Assembly: GCA_949155905.1 (NCBI GenBank)
Contig: CASCWU010000002.1
Location: 1-64,000 of the forward strand
Direction: 5' to 3'
Length of the DNA: 64,000 bases
Source: an uncultured Lachnospiraceae bacterium
Lineage (GTDB): Bacteria > Bacillota > Clostridia > Lachnospirales > Lachnospiraceae
Translations under genes and position numbers: made by a program
Shown here: positions 61,848 to 64,000 of the stretch, piece after piece
Layout of the letters: the number at the start of each line of letters is the position of its first letter
Position numbering within the stretch: the first letter of the stretch is position 1
The notes under the pieces: generated by a model
What the model saw: only the letters and a program-made list of their open reading frames with translations
What the model was told of the DNA's origin: nothing
The model's database searches: none

Positions 61848-61888
61848 ATTGCCGCAGCGTCTACCCTTCTGATAGATTCTGCGGCAAT
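61848..61888 (-). terminator. atpC: Terminator of the ATP synthase operon
   Basis: Leftward 10-bp perfect stem CTGCGGCAAT-type (arms 61879-61888 and 61848-61857) is followed by TTTTTGCG. It lies 38 bp beyond the atpC stop, and a small hairpin (61894-61909) precedes it. Confidence 0.8.
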
Positions 61889-61925
61889 ATACCACGGCGA
61901 TAGCGCCGTCGTTATTCTTGTCGTT

Positions 61926-62342
61926 TTATGATTTTGACTGCCCTGCCAGTTCCAAACGGATCAGGGACTTCCGGAGCGCCAGTTCCGCACGCGCCATATT
62001 CAGGTTGGAATCCCCTGATTTTAAGCGCCGTTCCGCGCGGAGCTTTGCCTCTTCGGCACGCTTGCGGTCGATTTCCTCCGGCCACTCGCAGGATTCGGAA
62101 AGCACTACCACTTTATCTTTCAGGATTTCGATAAATCCGTCGTGGATAGCGGCATGCTTAACCTCTCCATTATTTTTGATATTGACGATACAAGGAACGA
62201 GCATGGCAGTCAGCGGAATATGGTCCCGCAGGATACCGATCTCACCCTCGGTCGTCCGTATCTCCAGCATGTCAGCCGGCCCTTCATAAAAGATCCGATC
62301 CGGAGAAATGATCTCCAGCCGAAATTGTTTTTCCTCTGCCAT
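61926..62342 (-). CDS. atpC: F1F0 ATP synthase subunit epsilon
   Basis: A 138-residue epsilon subunit, part of the central stalk of F1 at the inner face of the membrane, which couples rotation to catalysis and can inhibit ATP hydrolysis. FRLEIISPDRIFYEGPADML and GEIGILRDHIPLTAML show the N-terminal beta sandwich; the C-terminal helical hairpin (RAEEAKLRAERRLKSG) is present. Last gene of the atp operon, 15 bp after atpD and followed by a terminator. Full length. Confidence 0.96.
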   Translation of the reverse strand: MAEEKQFRLEIISPDRIFYEGPADMLEIRTTEGEIGILRDHIPLTAMLVPCIVNIKNNGEVKHAAIHDGFIEILKDKVVVLSESCEWPEEIDRKRAEEAKLRAERRLKSGDSNLNMARAELALRKSLIRLELAGQSKS

Positions 62343-62357
62343 TGGCTGCCTCCCTGT

Positions 62358-63824
<1,467 letters not shown>

Positions 63825-63848
63825 TTACTTGCATAAGCACGCTATCTA

Positions 63849-64000
<152 letters not shown>

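Larger units (their letters stand above)
61578..61925. other. Leader and promoter region of the regulator, and atp terminator
   Basis: Holds the regulator promoter (61751-61779), a ~170-nt AT-rich leader with a perfect 16-bp palindrome TTTCTATATATAGAAA (61694-61709), the atp operon terminator (61848-61888), and a small second hairpin (61894-61909). No gene seen. Confidence 0.6.

Overview
The window looks like chromosomal DNA of an anaerobic Firmicute of the Lachnospiraceae/Clostridia type. Supporting signs are strong AGGAGG-type ribosome sites, LplB/LplC-type sugar ABC permeases with YesM/YesN-like regulators, a CD3324-family and a CD1871A-type CXXC protein, BspA-type leucine-rich repeats, Rpn/PD-(D/E)XK proteins, a DpnII restriction system and an F-type ATP synthase operon. 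Species cannot be fixed from sequence alone. Most of the window has moderate GC; the first ~4.3 kb is clearly AT-rich.

Layout. 1-8.5 kb: surface polysaccharide locus, with three GT2 and one GT4 glycosyltransferases, a DegT-type sugar aminotransferase and a CapD/PglF-type nucleotide-sugar dehydratase, interrupted by an opposite-strand sigma-like gene. 8.7-11.1 kb: a DUF4143 ATPase and an MBL hydrolase. 11.2-18.3 kb: a sugar ABC importer (binding protein, two permeases) next to a CD3324-type regulator, a YesM-like kinase and a YesN-like response regulator. 18.5-25.7 kb: an Rpn protein, a TlpA/CXXC/4Fe-4S redox operon, an orphan FliK-like protein, a HAD-Nudix-PilZ fusion and an UlaG-like MBL protein. 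25.8-28.5 kb: a complete DpnII (GATC) restriction-modification system. 28.6-44.6 kb: an ECF sigma factor with a membrane partner, two aldo/keto reductases, a 1,416-residue cytoplasmic-looking LRR protein, a large secreted Ig-like protein, a second Rpn protein, DusB and a Nudix hydrolase. 45-54 kb: a sugar-utilisation cluster (alpha-L-rhamnosidase, esterases, orphan binding protein, membrane AraC regulator). 54.3-58.1 kb: a tandemly duplicated and decaying lipoprotein family. 58.3-61.8 kb: a probable peptide-signalling locus. 61.9-64 kb: the end of the atp operon (gamma, beta, epsilon).

The most interesting part is 58.3-61.8 kb. A 662-residue regulator (XRE-type helix-turn-helix, long helical-repeat-like region, second HTH-like segment) converges with a 63-codon secreted-peptide ORF that has a perfect Shine-Dalgarno but an ATA start. 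That ORF is divergent from a secreted-protein gene whose fourth codon is TGA. The two are separated by a 21-bp inverted repeat, and the regulator has a 20-bp palindrome between its own -35 and -10. This is the arrangement expected of an RRNPP-like (Rgg/PlcR-like) signalling cassette, possibly switched off by mutation in this strain.

A second theme is repeat-driven change. In-frame minisatellites lie in the rhamnosidase, TlpA protein, regulator and both Rpn genes. There is a 5 x 18-bp array in the capD-like leader and a 7-copy ~16-bp array between kinase and response regulator. Short-repeat deletions have broken an esterase copy and a lipoprotein-cluster copy. All functional assignments rest on motifs and remembered family features; no database search was run.
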